Below, one piece after another: positions 41,410-52,657 of a stretch of DNA of 64,000 nucleotides. Made by a program: the position numbers and the translations under genes. Each line of letters begins with the position of its first letter. Position 1 is the first letter of the stretch. Below the pieces are notes generated by a model, which ran no database searches, had not been told where the DNA came from, and saw only the letters and a program-made list of their open reading frames with translations. The stretch is from an uncultured Gammaproteobacteria bacterium (GTDB lineage: Bacteria; Pseudomonadota; Gammaproteobacteria; Arenicellales; JAANXG01). The stretch spans positions 40,218 through 104,217 of the forward strand of contig CAMYNL010000008.1 in assembly GCA_947259705.1 (NCBI GenBank). Reading direction: 5' to 3'.

Positions 41410-42258
41410 GTGAGACTATGCGGATTCGAGGTCGGGCTCGACCGTCCCTTGTTTCTCATTGCCGGGCCGTGTGTGTTGGAATCCGTCGCCTTTGCCCAGG
41501 AAATGGCGGGGCAGCTGAAGGAGATAACCGATCGCCTCGGCATGCCCTTCGTTTTCAAGGCCTCTTATGATAAGGCGAACCGCAGCTCCGGGGCTTCTTA
41601 TCGTGGCCCCGGCCGGGACAAAGGCCTAGGAATGCTGGCGGAGGTGCGGCAACAGATCGGGTGCCCGGTGCTCACGGACGTCCACAGCCCGGAAGAGGTG
41701 GAGACGGCGGCCGCGGTGGTGGATGTTCTGCAGACACCGGCCTTCCTATGCCGGCAGACGGACCTGATTGAGGCGGCTGCCGGCAGCGGTAAGCCCGTGA
41801 ACGTCAAGAAGGGCCAATTCCTTTCGCCCGAGGAGATGAACAATGTGGTCGCCAAGGCGCATGCCGCCGGCGGTCGCGGGAGGATTATGGTTTGTGAACG
41901 TGGAAGCAGTTTCGGGTATCGGAACCTGGTTGTCGACATGCGGGCCCTGGCGATCATGCGCGGTACCGACTGCCCGGTCGTGTTTGACGCCACTCACTCG
42001 GTGCAGCTGCCCGGTGGCGAAGGGGACCGGTCCGGAGGTCAGCGTGAACACATCCCGGTGCTGGCGAGGGCCGCGGTGGCGGCAGGAATAGCGGGTTTGT
42101 TCATGGAAACTCACCCGGATCCCGATAAGGCTCTCAGCGATGGTCCCAATGCGTGGCCGTTGCACCGCGTCGAGGCTCTGCTGGTTTCGTTGCAGGCGAT
42201 CGATCGGCAGGTGAAAAATGATCGACTCATCGAACTCGGCGGTCCTGCGAACGAATAG
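41410..42258 (+). CDS. kdsA: 3-deoxy-8-phosphooctulonate (KDO8P) synthase
   Basis: The 282-residue aldolase-type enzyme begins [20 protein letters not shown] and has [28 protein letters not shown] and the C-terminal [19 protein letters not shown]. It condenses arabinose 5-phosphate with PEP to give KDO8P for lipopolysaccharide. The start is GTG at 41410, 15 nt after pyrG. It lacks the Asn-to-Cys change I would expect in metal-dependent forms (KANRSS is retained), so it is probably the metal-independent type. Confidence 0.95.
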   Translation: MRLCGFEVGLDRPLFLIAGPCVLESVAFAQEMAGQLKEITDRLGMPFVFKASYDKANRSSGASYRGPGRDKGLGMLAEVRQQIGCPVLTDVHSPEEVETAAAVVDVLQTPAFLCRQTDLIEAAAGSGKPVNVKKGQFLSPEEMNNVVAKAHAAGGRGRIMVCERGSSFGYRNLVVDMRALAIMRGTDCPVVFDATHSVQLPGGEGDRSGGQREHIPVLARAAVAAGIAGLFMETHPDPDKALSDGPNAWPLHRVEALLVSLQAIDRQVKNDRLIELGGPANE

Positions 42259-43584
<1,326 letters not shown>

Positions 43585-43867
43585 TTGGTCTAGAATGTGC
43601 GTTTATTATGACCGCGTCGGCCATTTCACAGCTCCTTCCCGTCGTCGTCGGTGACAATTCCGGCTTGGCGCAGGACAATTGCTTGCCCGGACCAGAGGCA
43701 TCCAGTGGCGGCGCCCGGCACCCCGAGCCGGTTAACGGCAACAGTATGCGGAGACGCCGTGCCGAGTGCGCCGGTCTCACCGCCGACGCGAAGAACACGC
43801 GGCGGGCGTGGCATCGCCCGCGATCGCGGGCCTGCCTGCGCGCGCGCCCGCGTACCGTTTAGGTATC

Positions 43868-44164
43868 ATGCGCAACCGCTTGATGCTCACGTTCATGCTT
43901 GCGTTGTTGCTCGGACTGCAGGGCGTTTTGTGGCTGGGTGATCACGGCCTGGCCGAATCCTGGCGGATGGAGCGGTTACTGCATGGCCAGCAGCAGGAAA
44001 ACGAGGTGCTGCGACAGCGCAACCAAGAACTGCAGGCCGACGTGCTGGACCTCAAGCACGGCACCGAGGGTCTGGAGGAGCGGGCCCGGTCTCAGTTGGG
44101 CATGATCAAGCCCGGGGAAACCTTTTACCAGGTGATCGAGGGACGGACGGAACAGTCGCGTTAG
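43868..44164 (+). CDS. ftsB: Cell division protein FtsB
   Basis: From ATG 43868 the 98-residue protein has one membrane segment (LMLTFMLALLLGLQGVLWLG) and a coiled coil (GQQQENEVLRQRNQELQADV), then ARSQLGMIKPGETFYQV, a typical FtsB end. It links FtsQ and FtsL in the divisome. A longer frame starts at 43766 but adds non-conserved residues. In relatives ispD and ispF follow; here the convergent ygfZ-like gene overlaps by 4 nt. Confidence 0.93.
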   Translation: MRNRLMLTFMLALLLGLQGVLWLGDHGLAESWRMERLLHGQQQENEVLRQRNQELQADVLDLKHGTEGLEERARSQLGMIKPGETFYQVIEGRTEQSR

Positions 44165-45204
44165 GCCTGACGCTGATCCGCCGATTCCAGCGGGTATGGT
44201 AGATCGAGGCGTTCCAGTAGTGGGCGCTCATCGGCGCCCACTTCGATTGAGGCACCGAGTGCGCTCAGCTTGACGACAGCGAGCAGTTCACTACCGTCGC
44301 CAAGCGGTGACGGTTGCGCCGCCACCACCTGGCCGACCGCCTGCCCGTCTGCGGCGCGGCATAGTTTGTCACCGGGGATGGGCGGTTCACCGGCTACGTA
44401 CCCGCGGATCATGCGCTGCTTCAGTTTTCCGAGATAGCGCATGCGGGCGACGATCTCCTGTCCGGGATAACAGCCCTTGCTGAAACTGACCCCGCCTATC
44501 AGGTCGAGATTGACCATCTGGGGAACAAATTGTTCACTGGTACGCTGGGTGATGACGGGAATACCGTTGATGATTTCCTGCCAATGCCATGCCCACCCCC
44601 CTACGACGGCCGTATCCGCCTGCTGCCAAAACGACCGCAGCGTCGCTGCGGGTCCAATCAGCTGACAGCGCTCCACGGCGCCGGGATGACGCCAAACAAG
44701 CATGTCATCGCGGCGGTGGCAGGTAAACCCGGCTTCGGAGGAGCTCGGTTCCATGTTGCCCAGCAGCGCTCGCGCAGGCACGCCGCTGAGCGCGAAGCTC
44801 ACTATTTCGCCGTTGACCGACATGGACACCCTGGAGCGCAGGATATAACGGCGCAGTCGGTCGATGACCGGCAGCGCCAGGTCCGCCGGCAATTGCAGCA
44901 GAAATCCGTTACCGTAGCGGCAGATCCGCAACAGGCACAACAGCCGACCCTGGGGGTTGCAGTAGCCGCTCAGTTGCCAGGCCTGTGACGTCAGTCCGGC
45001 GAGGTCATTCGTGAACTGAGCTTGCAGGAACGACTGCGCGTCAGGCCCGTCCACCACGACCCACGACTGGTCCGACAAATCGCATAAGAAGTCTTCTTCA
45101 CCTACCTGATATTTCTCCAGTTCGTAACCCCGGACACGCGAGGGCCCGGAGTCATGCACGGTTACCCCCTGCTGCCGGAGGAACTCCAGCCAATCGTTCT
45201 TCAA
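44161..45204 (-). CDS. ygfZ: tRNA-modifying / folate-binding protein YgfZ
   Basis: The 347-residue protein is related to the glycine cleavage T-protein and carries the YgfZ motif KGCYPGQEIVARMRYLGKLK around residue 240. The Cys in this motif is essential in E. coli. The family binds tetrahydrofolate and supports iron-sulfur cluster enzymes such as MiaB and succinate dehydrogenase. It is divergent from an SDHAF4-like gene and the sdh operon, a context that fits an Fe-S maturation role. The 3' end overlaps ftsB. Confidence 0.93.
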   Translation of the reverse strand: MKNDWLEFLRQQGVTVHDSGPSRVRGYELEKYQVGEEDFLCDLSDQSWVVVDGPDAQSFLQAQFTNDLAGLTSQAWQLSGYCNPQGRLLCLLRICRYGNGFLLQLPADLALPVIDRLRRYILRSRVSMSVNGEIVSFALSGVPARALLGNMEPSSSEAGFTCHRRDDMLVWRHPGAVERCQLIGPAATLRSFWQQADTAVVGGWAWHWQEIINGIPVITQRTSEQFVPQMVNLDLIGGVSFSKGCYPGQEIVARMRYLGKLKQRMIRGYVAGEPPIPGDKLCRAADGQAVGQVVAAQPSPLGDGSELLAVVKLSALGASIEVGADERPLLERLDLPYPLESADQRQA

Positions 45205-45329
45205 GCGAGCCTCCTCAGGTCTCCGCTCACCTGTCGATGGCGGGGCGACAGGGCCTGGAGACCGCCAAAAACTTGTAATTCACCTACCGAACGTAGAGAA
45301 TAATCAGCTGATTTTTGCACTGCACCATC

Positions 45330-45506
45330 ATGGGCCAAGCTGACCACAAGAACAAGCACGCGCAGGATATCCCCGCTGTATCCGAGCCGCCGACCGTCAA
45401 TCCTGACAAACAGCAGCGGTTGCGCAGGGAGATCGGCGGTCCCCGGGGTCCCGAACCGACCCGGTACGGCGACTGGGAACGCAACGGACGTTGCAGCGAT
45501 TTCTGA
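45330..45506 (+). CDS. SDHAF4/DUF1674-like succinate dehydrogenase assembly factor (58 aa)
   Basis: This small gene ends in [26 protein letters not shown] sequence, the hallmark of DUF1674 proteins, which are homologues of mitochondrial SDHAF4. The first 30 residues are hydrophilic and unconserved. SDHAF4 binds flavinylated SdhA and helps it join SdhB. The gene lies directly upstream of sdhC and on the same strand, which supports that role. I chose ATG 45330; a TTG at 45315 would add five residues. No ribosome site is clear, so translation may depend on a short leader: TAGAGAATAAT just upstream could be a -10 region. Confidence 0.82.
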   Translation: MGQADHKNKHAQDIPAVSEPPTVNPDKQQRLRREIGGPRGPEPTRYGDWERNGRCSDF

Positions 45507-45622
45507 TCTTAGTGGCGAGAGACCGGCGATAGCAAGTATGCCGGGCGGTGTACGTTCTGGTCGGGGTATTTGCCGGTGCTTGCGAGGCTACCGAAATCCA
45601 CAACGAGGTGAGAACGAAGATC

Positions 45623-46018
45623 ATGGCGACGACCGAACGACCGCTTTCGCCGCACCTGCAGATATACCGGCCACAGCTTACTTCCATGCTTTCCATCGCC
45701 CATCGCGGCACAGGTGTGTTTCTAACGCTGGGCACACCGCTGCTTGTGTACTGGTTGTGGAGCGTGGGGGCGGGCGGCGCGGACTACGCCGCCGCCCAGG
45801 GGTTCTTCGGTTCCTTTATTGGCCGGCTGGTGATGTTTGCATGGTCCTACGCGCTGTTCTACCACCTCTGTAACGGTATCCGCCACCTTTACTGGGACGT
45901 CGGTGGGGGCTTCGATATCGAGACCGTCTACCGCACCGGCTACACGGTGCTGCTTGCCTCTGCGGTACTCACCGTAGTCGCCTGGGTGGCGGCCTACGCC
46001 ACGCGGGGAGGAGTATGA
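45623..46018 (+). CDS. sdhC: Succinate dehydrogenase cytochrome b556 subunit
   Basis: From ATG 45623 the 131-residue protein begins [20 protein letters not shown] and has three membrane helices, the conserved [11 protein letters not shown] at the quinone site and the haem-ligand region [13 protein letters not shown]. It anchors SdhAB in the inner membrane. An upstream in-frame start adds unconserved residues. It overlaps sdhD at the ATGATGA junction. Confidence 0.95.
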   Translation: MATTERPLSPHLQIYRPQLTSMLSIAHRGTGVFLTLGTPLLVYWLWSVGAGGADYAAAQGFFGSFIGRLVMFAWSYALFYHLCNGIRHLYWDVGGGFDIETVYRTGYTVLLASAVLTVVAWVAAYATRGGV

Positions 46019-46404
46019 TGAGCCTGCGTACACCCTTGGGTGTGGTACGCGGACTGGGCTCTGCGAAGGAGGGTGTCAACCACTGGTGGTGGCAGCGGAT
46101 TACCGCGATCGCCCTCATACCGCTGGCGTTATGGTTCGTGTTCTCGGTGGCTGCGTTAGCCGGAGCGGAACACGCGATCGTTCTGCTGTGGATGCAATCA
46201 CCGGTGGTCGCCGCACTGCTGATCCTGTTTGTTTCGGTGGTCTTCTATCATGCACAGCTCGGCATGCAGGTCGTGATCGAGGACTACGTTCACACCGAGT
46301 GGCTAAAACATGCTTGCCTGCTTGCCCTCAAGTTCACCGCGGTGTTCCTCGCGGTGGTCGCCGTCGTGATTATCCTGCAGGTTGCGCTGGGGACGGGGCC
46401 ATGA
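46015..46404 (+). CDS. sdhD: Succinate dehydrogenase membrane anchor subunit
   Basis: The 129-residue protein has three membrane helices, starts with [20 protein letters not shown] followed by HWWWQR, and has [17 protein letters not shown] with the haem-binding His. It completes the quinone and haem site with SdhC. It overlaps both neighbours by 4 nt (sdhC and sdhA), so the three subunits are translationally coupled. Confidence 0.94.
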   Translation: MMSLRTPLGVVRGLGSAKEGVNHWWWQRITAIALIPLALWFVFSVAALAGAEHAIVLLWMQSPVVAALLILFVSVVFYHAQLGMQVVIEDYVHTEWLKHACLLALKFTAVFLAVVAVVIILQVALGTGP

Positions 46405-48188
46405 GCGAGGCATACAAGATTGTAGATCATAGATATGACGTAGTGGTGGTTGGCGCCGGGGGGGCTGGCCTGCGAGCCGCTTTCGGCATGGCGTCGGCGG
46501 GACTGGCAACCGCCTGCATCACCAAGGTATTTCCCACCCGAAGCCATACCGTTGCCGCCCAGGGCGGCATGAGTGCGGCCCTCGGCAACATGGGCGAGGA
46601 CGACTGGCGCTGGCACATGTATGACACCGTGAAAGGTTCCGACTGGCTTGGCGATCAGGACGCAATCGAGTATATGTGCCGCGAAGCACCCGCCGCCGTG
46701 ATAGAACTGGAGCACTACGGCGTACCTTTCTCGCGCACCGAGGATGGGAAGATCTACCAGCGCGCGTTCGGGGGCATGACCACGCACTTCGGCCAGGGGC
46801 AGGCGATGCGCACCTGCGCCGCTGCCGACCGCACGGGTCACGCAATCCTGCATACCCTTTACCAACAGTCTCTCAAGCATGATGCGACGTTCTATATCGA
46901 GTATTTCGCCCTGGATCTGATCATGGAAGACGGTGAGTGCCGGGGCGTCATGGCGCTGTCCTTGGACGACGGCAGTATTCACCGCTTCCGCGCCAGCCTG
47001 GTGATACTGGCAACCGGGGGCTACGGCCGCGCCTATTTCTCATGCACCTCGGCGCATACCTGTACCGGGGACGGTAATGCCATGGTGCTGCGCGCCGGCC
47101 TACCTCTTCAGGACATGGAGTTCGTGCAGTTCCATCCCACGGGAATCTATGGCTCCGGCTGCCTGATCACCGAGGGGGCGAGGGGCGAGGGCGGCTACCT
47201 GACCAATTCCGAGGGCGAGCGGTTCATGGAGCGGTACGCCCCCAATGCCAAGGACCTGGCCTCGCGCGATGTGGTGAGTCGTTCGATGACCATGGAGATT
47301 CGTGAAGGCAGGGGCGTCGGTGCGGACAATGACCACATCCATCTGCATCTCGAACATCTGGGTCCCGATCTGCTTGCGGAACGTCTGCCCGGTATCTCCG
47401 AAACCGCCAAGATTTTTGCGGGCGTCGACGTCACCAGGCAACCGATTCCGGTGTTGCCGACCGTGCACTACAACATGGGCGGGATCCCGACCAACTACCA
47501 CGGCGAGGTATTGACCCTTCGTGACGACAATCCGGACAGCGTGGTACCGGGGCTGATGGCGATCGGCGAGGCGGCGTGCGTGTCGGTGCACGGGGCGAAT
47601 CGGCTGGGTTCAAATTCGTTGCTGGACCTCATCGTGTTCGGGCGTGCCGCGGCACACCGCGCGGCGGACTTGGTGAAACCCGGGGCAACGCAGAAGCCGC
47701 TGCCCGCGGGCGCCGGTGAGGAAGCTGTTGCGCGGCTGGATCGGCTGCGTCACGCGAACGGAACACGTCTGACAGCCGAGATAAGGCTCGACATGCAGCG
47801 GACGATGCAAAGCCACTGCGCCGTGTTCCGCACCGGTGAGGTCATGCAGGAAGGGATCGACCAGCTCGAGCAGATCTGGTCATACTTCGGCGATGTGAAG
47901 GTGATGGACGACGGCCTGGTCTGGAACACGGATCTCGTGGAGACGTTGGAACTGGACAATCTGCTGCGACAGGCGATGGTTACCATCCACGCGGCAGCGA
48001 ACCGGCAAGAGAGCCGCGGCGGTCACGCGCGCGAGGACTTTCCCGACCGCGATGACGACAACTGGATGAAACATACTCTGTCCTGGATCGATGACCACGG
48101 CGCGACTAGCCTGAATTATCGCCCGGTGCATGATTACACCTTGTCTGCGGAGATCGAGCCTATACCTCCGAAGGCGCGTGTATATTGA
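46401..48188 (+). CDS. sdhA: Succinate dehydrogenase flavoprotein subunit
   Basis: From ATG 46401 the protein is 595 residues. It has the FAD-binding [20 protein letters not shown], the FAD-linking His in [14 protein letters not shown], and active-site segments [19 protein letters not shown] and [14 protein letters not shown]. It oxidises succinate to fumarate. A longer frame starts inside sdhD but lacks conservation. sdhB follows after 35 nt. Confidence 0.97.
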   Translation: MSEAYKIVDHRYDVVVVGAGGAGLRAAFGMASAGLATACITKVFPTRSHTVAAQGGMSAALGNMGEDDWRWHMYDTVKGSDWLGDQDAIEYMCREAPAAVIELEHYGVPFSRTEDGKIYQRAFGGMTTHFGQGQAMRTCAAADRTGHAILHTLYQQSLKHDATFYIEYFALDLIMEDGECRGVMALSLDDGSIHRFRASLVILATGGYGRAYFSCTSAHTCTGDGNAMVLRAGLPLQDMEFVQFHPTGIYGSGCLITEGARGEGGYLTNSEGERFMERYAPNAKDLASRDVVSRSMTMEIREGRGVGADNDHIHLHLEHLGPDLLAERLPGISETAKIFAGVDVTRQPIPVLPTVHYNMGGIPTNYHGEVLTLRDDNPDSVVPGLMAIGEAACVSVHGANRLGSNSLLDLIVFGRAAAHRAADLVKPGATQKPLPAGAGEEAVARLDRLRHANGTRLTAEIRLDMQRTMQSHCAVFRTGEVMQEGIDQLEQIWSYFGDVKVMDDGLVWNTDLVETLELDNLLRQAMVTIHAAANRQESRGGHAREDFPDRDDDNWMKHTLSWIDDHGATSLNYRPVHDYTLSAEIEPIPPKARVY

Positions 48189-48223
48189 ACTAATAATCGA
48201 AAGTACTTTGGAAAGGTCTCGAT

Positions 48224-49003
48224 ATGGCTGAATTCACGCTACCGGAAAACTCAAAGATCCGAGACGGCAAGCAGCATCCGAAACCCGCCAGTACAGGCAG
48301 GCTGAAACAATTCAAGATATACCGCTGGGACCCGGACGGCGGCGAGAACCCACGCACCGACACCTATCACGTGGACATGGAAAAATGTGGACCCATGGTG
48401 CTGGATGCGCTGATCAAGATCAAGAACGAGATAGACCCGACCCTCACTTTCCGGCGCTCCTGCCGTGAGGGAATCTGCGGTTCGTGCGCAATGAATATCG
48501 ACGGGACGAACACGCTGGCTTGCACCAAACCTATTGAGGAAGTCGAAGACGAGGTGAAGATCTATCCGCTGCCGCACATGCCGGTAGTCAAGGATCTGGT
48601 ACCCGACCTTACCCATTTTTATGCCCAGTACGCGTCGATTCAGCCCTGGCTGCAGGCGCAGACGCCGCCTCCGCCCGATCGCGAGCGGTTGCAGTCAAAG
48701 GAAGACCGGGCCAAGCTCGACGGACTATACGAATGCATTCTGTGCGCCTGCTGTTCCACCAGCTGTCCCAGTTACTGGTGGAACGGTGACCGTTACCTGG
48801 GTCCCGCCATATTACTGCAGGCATATCGATGGATCGTCGACAGCCGTGACGAGTCGACCGGTGAACGTCTGGATGCGCTCGAAGACCCGTTTCGCCTATA
48901 TCGTTGCCACACCATAATGAACTGCACCCAGACCTGCCCGAAGAGCCTGAACCCGGCGCGCGCAATCGGAGAGATCAAGCAGTTGCTGGTATCGCGGCGC
49001 TGA
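48224..49003 (+). CDS. sdhB: Succinate dehydrogenase iron-sulfur subunit
   Basis: The 259-residue protein has three Cys clusters: [21 protein letters not shown] for the 2Fe-2S centre, and [16 protein letters not shown] plus [17 protein letters not shown] for the 4Fe-4S and 3Fe-4S centres. It carries electrons from FAD to quinone. It is about 20 residues longer than E. coli SdhB, mostly at the N-terminus. It lies 4 nt before sdhE. Confidence 0.96.
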   Translation: MAEFTLPENSKIRDGKQHPKPASTGRLKQFKIYRWDPDGGENPRTDTYHVDMEKCGPMVLDALIKIKNEIDPTLTFRRSCREGICGSCAMNIDGTNTLACTKPIEEVEDEVKIYPLPHMPVVKDLVPDLTHFYAQYASIQPWLQAQTPPPPDRERLQSKEDRAKLDGLYECILCACCSTSCPSYWWNGDRYLGPAILLQAYRWIVDSRDESTGERLDALEDPFRLYRCHTIMNCTQTCPKSLNPARAIGEIKQLLVSRR

Positions 49004-49007
49004 CCCA

Positions 49008-49250
49008 TTGAACTCTCGCGCCAAACTGGCGTGGCGGTGTCGACGGGGCACGAAGGAACTCGACTTCCTGCTCCAGGGGTTCCTTAAGTTGGATTATGAC
49101 AAGCTGACTGTTGCGGAGCAGCGGGCGTTCGAGAAACTGCTGGAGGCCCAGGACCCGGTTATCATGGACTGGCTTTGGGGTAACGTTCCGTTGCCGCCAG
49201 GTGAACTAGGGACGGTCATTGGCAAAATTCGCAAGCGCTATCACGATTGA
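49008..49250 (+). CDS. sdhE: FAD assembly factor SdhE
   Basis: The 80-residue protein matches SdhE/YgfY: WRCRRGTKELDFLLQGFL with the RGxxE motif, and later EAQDPVIMDWLWG. It binds SdhA and promotes covalent attachment of FAD. The start is TTG at 49008, 4 nt after sdhB. It overlaps the following ygfX-like gene by 32 nt. Location at the end of sdhCDAB, with an SDHAF4-like gene at the front, puts two flavoprotein assembly factors around one operon. Confidence 0.94.
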   Translation: MNSRAKLAWRCRRGTKELDFLLQGFLKLDYDKLTVAEQRAFEKLLEAQDPVIMDWLWGNVPLPPGELGTVIGKIRKRYHD

Positions 49251-49656
49251 GCCGCGTCGCAATACGGTAGTGACTGCATGGTGGGGCGGACTCTCGCTCG
49301 GAGCGGGCTTCCCGATCCCGCTATTGCCGCTGCCGTGGTGGACAAGCACGTTACTGGCCGCCGCCTGGCTGCTTATCTGCTGGCGGGCATACCTTATCCA
49401 GATCGCGCGCACCCATCGCTGTTCGATAACCCGACTGACCTTGGACCGCGACGGCGGCTGTGTTATCGATTTCGCGGACGGATTACGGGAACAGCGGGCC
49501 GCCTTGACAGGGCGGGTGACAACAGCGTCCTGGGTGCTGCTGCGACTTCATGCCCCGGCGCGAAACGCAACGCTGGTGCTTACACGCACCTGCATGCCGC
49601 AGGAGGTATGGCGCGGCCTGCAGGTCAGGCTTCGTTGGATGCGGCACCAGGCTTGA
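49219..49656 (+). CDS. YgfX/CptA-like membrane protein
   Basis: The 145-residue protein has two adjacent membrane segments (GGLSLGAGFPIPLLPLPWW and a second about residues 43-60) and a soluble C-terminal part. That layout and its overlap with sdhE match YgfX, which sits beside ygfY (sdhE) in E. coli. YgfX was described as a toxin paired with YgfY, but its role is disputed. The start is TTG at 49219 inside sdhE. It ends 8 nt before the convergent nadB. Confidence 0.75.
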   Translation: MAKFASAITIEPRRNTVVTAWWGGLSLGAGFPIPLLPLPWWTSTLLAAAWLLICWRAYLIQIARTHRCSITRLTLDRDGGCVIDFADGLREQRAALTGRVTTASWVLLRLHAPARNATLVLTRTCMPQEVWRGLQVRLRWMRHQA

Positions 49657-49664
49657 TGCCCGGT

Positions 49665-51308
49665 TCACCATACCGGCGTGGTCTGCCGGCCAACGAAATT
49701 CGATGGTACCTGCACGCTGTCCACCGCGTGCGATTCCGGGAGCGTCGTGGGAAAGTCCAGCGTGTAATGCAAACCGCGGCTTTCCTGACGTTCGAGCGCG
49801 CAATTGACGGTCAGTTCGGATACCAGTACCAGGTTACGAAGCTCGACCAGGTCGCTATCGATACGAAAATTGCTGTAGTAGTCGCGTATCTCCTCCGTCA
49901 GGACGGTGAGCCGGTGCTGGGCCCGCTGCAGTCGCTTCGTCGTTCTGACGATGCCGACGTAGTCCCACATGAAGCGGCGCAGTTCGGCCCAGTTATGGGA
50001 CACGACGATCTGTTCGTCCGGGTCCGATACACGGCTCTCGTCCCAGGGCGGCAGCTCCGAGTCCTCGTGACTGTCCGCTTCAGGCCCCCCGGTGATGCTC
50101 CCGGCGGCCGACTGAGCCATCACCAGGCATTCCAGCAGTGAATTACTGGCCAGCCTGTTGGCGCCGTGCAGCCCGGTACTGGCGCATTCGCCGATCGCGT
50201 AAAGCGAACGCAGGTCGGTGCGTCCGGCAAGGTCCGTGACGACGCCGCCGCAGGTGTAGTGTGCCGCCGGGACCACAGGTATGGGTTCCTTGCTCATGTC
50301 GTGACCGAAGCTCAGGCACATCGCGTAGATATTGGGGAAGTGCTCGCGCACAAACGCCGCGGGTTTGTGAGTGATATCCAGGTAGACACATTCGACGCCG
50401 TGGCGTTTCATCTCGTAGTCGATGGCCCGTGCGACAATATCCCTTGGGGCCAGTTCGGCGCGGCTATCATGATTCTTCATGAAAGGCGTTCCATCCGGTA
50501 ACAAGAGTTTTCCGCCCTCGCCCCGCACTGCCTCGGAGATCAGGTAGGTCTTCGCCTGCGGATGGTAGAGGCAGGTGGGATGGAACTGCACAAACTCCAG
50601 ATTGGCGATTCGACATCCGACGCGCCAGGCCATGGCAAGTCCGTCACCGGTAGAAGTGTCCGGGTTGCTGGTAAAAAGATAGGCCTTCGAGGCGCCTCCC
50701 GTGGCCAGTACTACATGGCGGGATCCCAGTACTTCGATGTGCCCGGTTTCGAGATTCAAGGCATAGGCGCCGAGACAGCGCGACGGGGGGTCGAGCTTCA
50801 GCTTGTCCGACGTGATAAGGTCGACCGCGACGTGATTTTCAATGATGGAGATGTTTTCGTGGTGTCGCACATTGCCTTCGAGGGTGTTTTCCACGGCCAA
50901 ACCGGTCGCATCGCGCGCGTGTATCACTCTCCGGTGCGAATGCCCGCCCTCGCGGGTTAGATGATAATCGTAATCCGACTCGGTGATGTCGCTGCGACTG
51001 AACTCGACCCCCTGATCAATGAGCCACTGTATGTTCTCCGGGCCCTTGCGTACGATGAATTCGACCGCCGCGCGGCGGCACAGGCCGGCGCCAGCCTGCA
51101 GGGTATCTTCCATATGCGACTCGAAGGAGTCGCTTCTGCTCAGGGCAGCAGCGATGCCGCCCTGGGCGTAGAGGCTGGAGCCTTCCGTCAGCGCCCGTTT
51201 CGCAAGCACCGCGACCTTCAGTCCCCGGTCGGCGACCCGCAAAGCCAGGCTCAGGCCGGCCAAGCCTGCGCCGATTACCAATACGTCGAAGCGGGGATAT
51301 TGTGCCAA
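49665..51308 (-). CDS. nadB: L-aspartate oxidase
   Basis: The enzyme has [20 protein letters not shown] for [16 protein letters not shown] and [13 protein letters not shown], as in the fumarate reductase family. It oxidises aspartate to iminoaspartate for NAD synthesis. The first ATG is at 51410, but a TATAAT lies between it and the conserved region, so that start would be upstream of the likely transcript. I therefore prefer TTG 51308 (547 residues, [11 protein letters not shown]). No ribosome site is obvious there. The nadB-rpoE divergence is conserved in gammaproteobacteria. Confidence 0.92.
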   Translation of the reverse strand: MAQYPRFDVLVIGAGLAGLSLALRVADRGLKVAVLAKRALTEGSSLYAQGGIAAALSRSDSFESHMEDTLQAGAGLCRRAAVEFIVRKGPENIQWLIDQGVEFSRSDITESDYDYHLTREGGHSHRRVIHARDATGLAVENTLEGNVRHHENISIIENHVAVDLITSDKLKLDPPSRCLGAYALNLETGHIEVLGSRHVVLATGGASKAYLFTSNPDTSTGDGLAMAWRVGCRIANLEFVQFHPTCLYHPQAKTYLISEAVRGEGGKLLLPDGTPFMKNHDSRAELAPRDIVARAIDYEMKRHGVECVYLDITHKPAAFVREHFPNIYAMCLSFGHDMSKEPIPVVPAAHYTCGGVVTDLAGRTDLRSLYAIGECASTGLHGANRLASNSLLECLVMAQSAAGSITGGPEADSHEDSELPPWDESRVSDPDEQIVVSHNWAELRRFMWDYVGIVRTTKRLQRAQHRLTVLTEEIRDYYSNFRIDSDLVELRNLVLVSELTVNCALERQESRGLHYTLDFPTTLPESHAVDSVQVPSNFVGRQTTPVW

Positions 51309-51348
51309 TTGGCGTGACGGTTCAGGGCGTGAGCACCGGTTTTCGGGT

Positions 51349-51354
51349 ATTATA
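51349..51354 (-). promoter_or_regulatory. -10 element (TATAAT) for nadB
   Basis: A perfect TATAAT on the minus strand lies within the near-palindrome GGGTATAATACCC. Transcription would start near 51341, about 33 nt before the chosen TTG start. The -35 region is poor. Confidence 0.45.
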
Positions 51355-51427
51355 CCCAGCCCGTTGGCCGACGCATGGAATGCGCGGAAAAAAATGGAAA
51401 ATTCCAGCAACTCCCGTGATCCCGACA

Positions 51428-51454
51428 GAACTTTACAAACAAACCATTGTCTTT
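51428..51454 (+). promoter_or_regulatory. Sigma-E-type promoter for rpoE
   Basis: GAACTT (51428-51433) is followed after 16 nt by TCTTT (51450-51454). The -35 matches the sigma-E consensus core GAACTT and the -10 is near TCTGA. This is the expected place for autoregulation of rpoE. Confidence 0.55.
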
Positions 51455-51506
51455 GAGACAGGCCCCGGGGTTTCCCATCTCCGCGAAGCTTGCGTGCAGG
51501 GTGGAG

Positions 51507-52085
51507 ATGGCTAACAGGCAGGCCGACGATCTGGCAATAGTCAGGGAGATACAGCGGGGCGACAGGGCTGGTTTCAACCTGCTAGCGCGTAAGTACCAGC
51601 ACAAGGTGTCGAACTTGATTGCGCGCTATGTTTATGACCAGGGCGAGATCGAAGATATTACCCAGGAGGTATTCGTCAAGGCGTACCGGGCCATAGGCGG
51701 CTTCAGGGGCGACAGCGCGTTCTACACATGGCTGTACAGGATTGCCATCAATACCGCCAAGAATTACCTGGTTGCCCAGAGCCGAAGGCCTCCTAACACG
51801 GACGTAGATGCGAAGGATGCGGAATTGACGGACGCCGGCCGAAACCTGCGGGAAATGGCGACGCCGGAGTCGAACCTGTTAAGCGCGGAGCTCGCTGACC
51901 GGGTGTCGAAGGCGGTAAGCGAACTGCCGGAGGACCTGCGTACGGCAATAGTGCTCCGGGAACTTGAAGGGTTGAGCTACGAGGAAATTGCAACGGTGAT
52001 GGAATGCCCGATCGGCACCGTGCGTTCGCGGATATTTCGCGCCCGAGAGGCGATAGATAAGCAGTTGCAGCCGCTACTGAAGTAA
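51507..52085 (+). CDS. rpoE: RNA polymerase sigma-E factor
   Basis: From ATG 51507 the protein is 192 residues, the length of E. coli RpoE. Region 2 contains [20 protein letters not shown] and [20 protein letters not shown]. Region 4 contains [10 protein letters not shown] (linker) and [20 protein letters not shown]. It directs envelope-stress genes. AGGGTGGAG precedes the ATG. A start 60 nt upstream exists but adds unconserved residues. rseA, rseB and mucD follow. Confidence 0.96.
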   Translation: MANRQADDLAIVREIQRGDRAGFNLLARKYQHKVSNLIARYVYDQGEIEDITQEVFVKAYRAIGGFRGDSAFYTWLYRIAINTAKNYLVAQSRRPPNTDVDAKDAELTDAGRNLREMATPESNLLSAELADRVSKAVSELPEDLRTAIVLRELEGLSYEEIATVMECPIGTVRSRIFRAREAIDKQLQPLLK

Positions 52086-52116
52086 TCAGGTTCACGACAA
52101 GCAACAAGAGAACAAC

Positions 52117-52653
52117 ATGCACGAGAAAATATCGGCATTAGTGGACGGGGAACTGGGCGAGCAGGAGACAGAACGAATCCTGCGGCAGGTTGGGCGGGAT
52201 CGATCACTTTCCGGAACCTGGCAGCGATATCACCTGATCCGAGCAGTGATGCGCAATGAATCCATCCACTATCGTCCGGGACTGGCGCAGCGTATCGCTG
52301 AGGCGATCGAGAGTGAGTCGGCAAAGCCGACGGGGTCAGCTGCCTCCCACGCACATGGTTCCGCGGCCTCCCGGTGGCTGCCTGGAATGGCATTGGCTGC
52401 TTCACTCGCGGTGGTCGCTGTTGGGGCAATGCTGGCGCTCCGTTCAGCGGATGATATCGTGTCCGATCCCGCAGTGGACGCCACCCGGCTGGCGGCCTCG
52501 GAACGGGCGACGCGCTGGGACGGGGCCGATCCGGAACTTGAGGACACCCTGAATGCTTTTCTGGTTGAGCATGGGGAGTTCACCACGGCGTCCGGTATGA
52601 ATGGGCTGATCTCCTACGCCAAGTTCGTCAGTTACGACAGCAATCATAAGTAG
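52117..52653 (+). CDS. rseA: Anti-sigma-E factor RseA
   Basis: The 178-residue protein has the N-terminal sigma-binding domain (MHEKISALVDGELGEQETER, WQRYHLIRAVMRNE), one membrane helix near residues 88-108 (WLPGMALAASLAVVAVGAML) and a periplasmic tail. It holds RpoE at the membrane until DegS-type and RseP cleavage. It starts 31 nt after rpoE. Sequence beyond the sigma-binding region is poorly conserved, as usual. Confidence 0.92.
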   Translation: MHEKISALVDGELGEQETERILRQVGRDRSLSGTWQRYHLIRAVMRNESIHYRPGLAQRIAEAIESESAKPTGSAASHAHGSAASRWLPGMALAASLAVVAVGAMLALRSADDIVSDPAVDATRLAASERATRWDGADPELEDTLNAFLVEHGEFTTASGMNGLISYAKFVSYDSNHK

Positions 52654-52657
52654 AGTA

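Noticed and set aside
43626..43814. 62-codon minus-strand frame between eno and ftsB
   Set aside because: It has no recognisable motif or ribosome site and lies in a short GC-rich gap.
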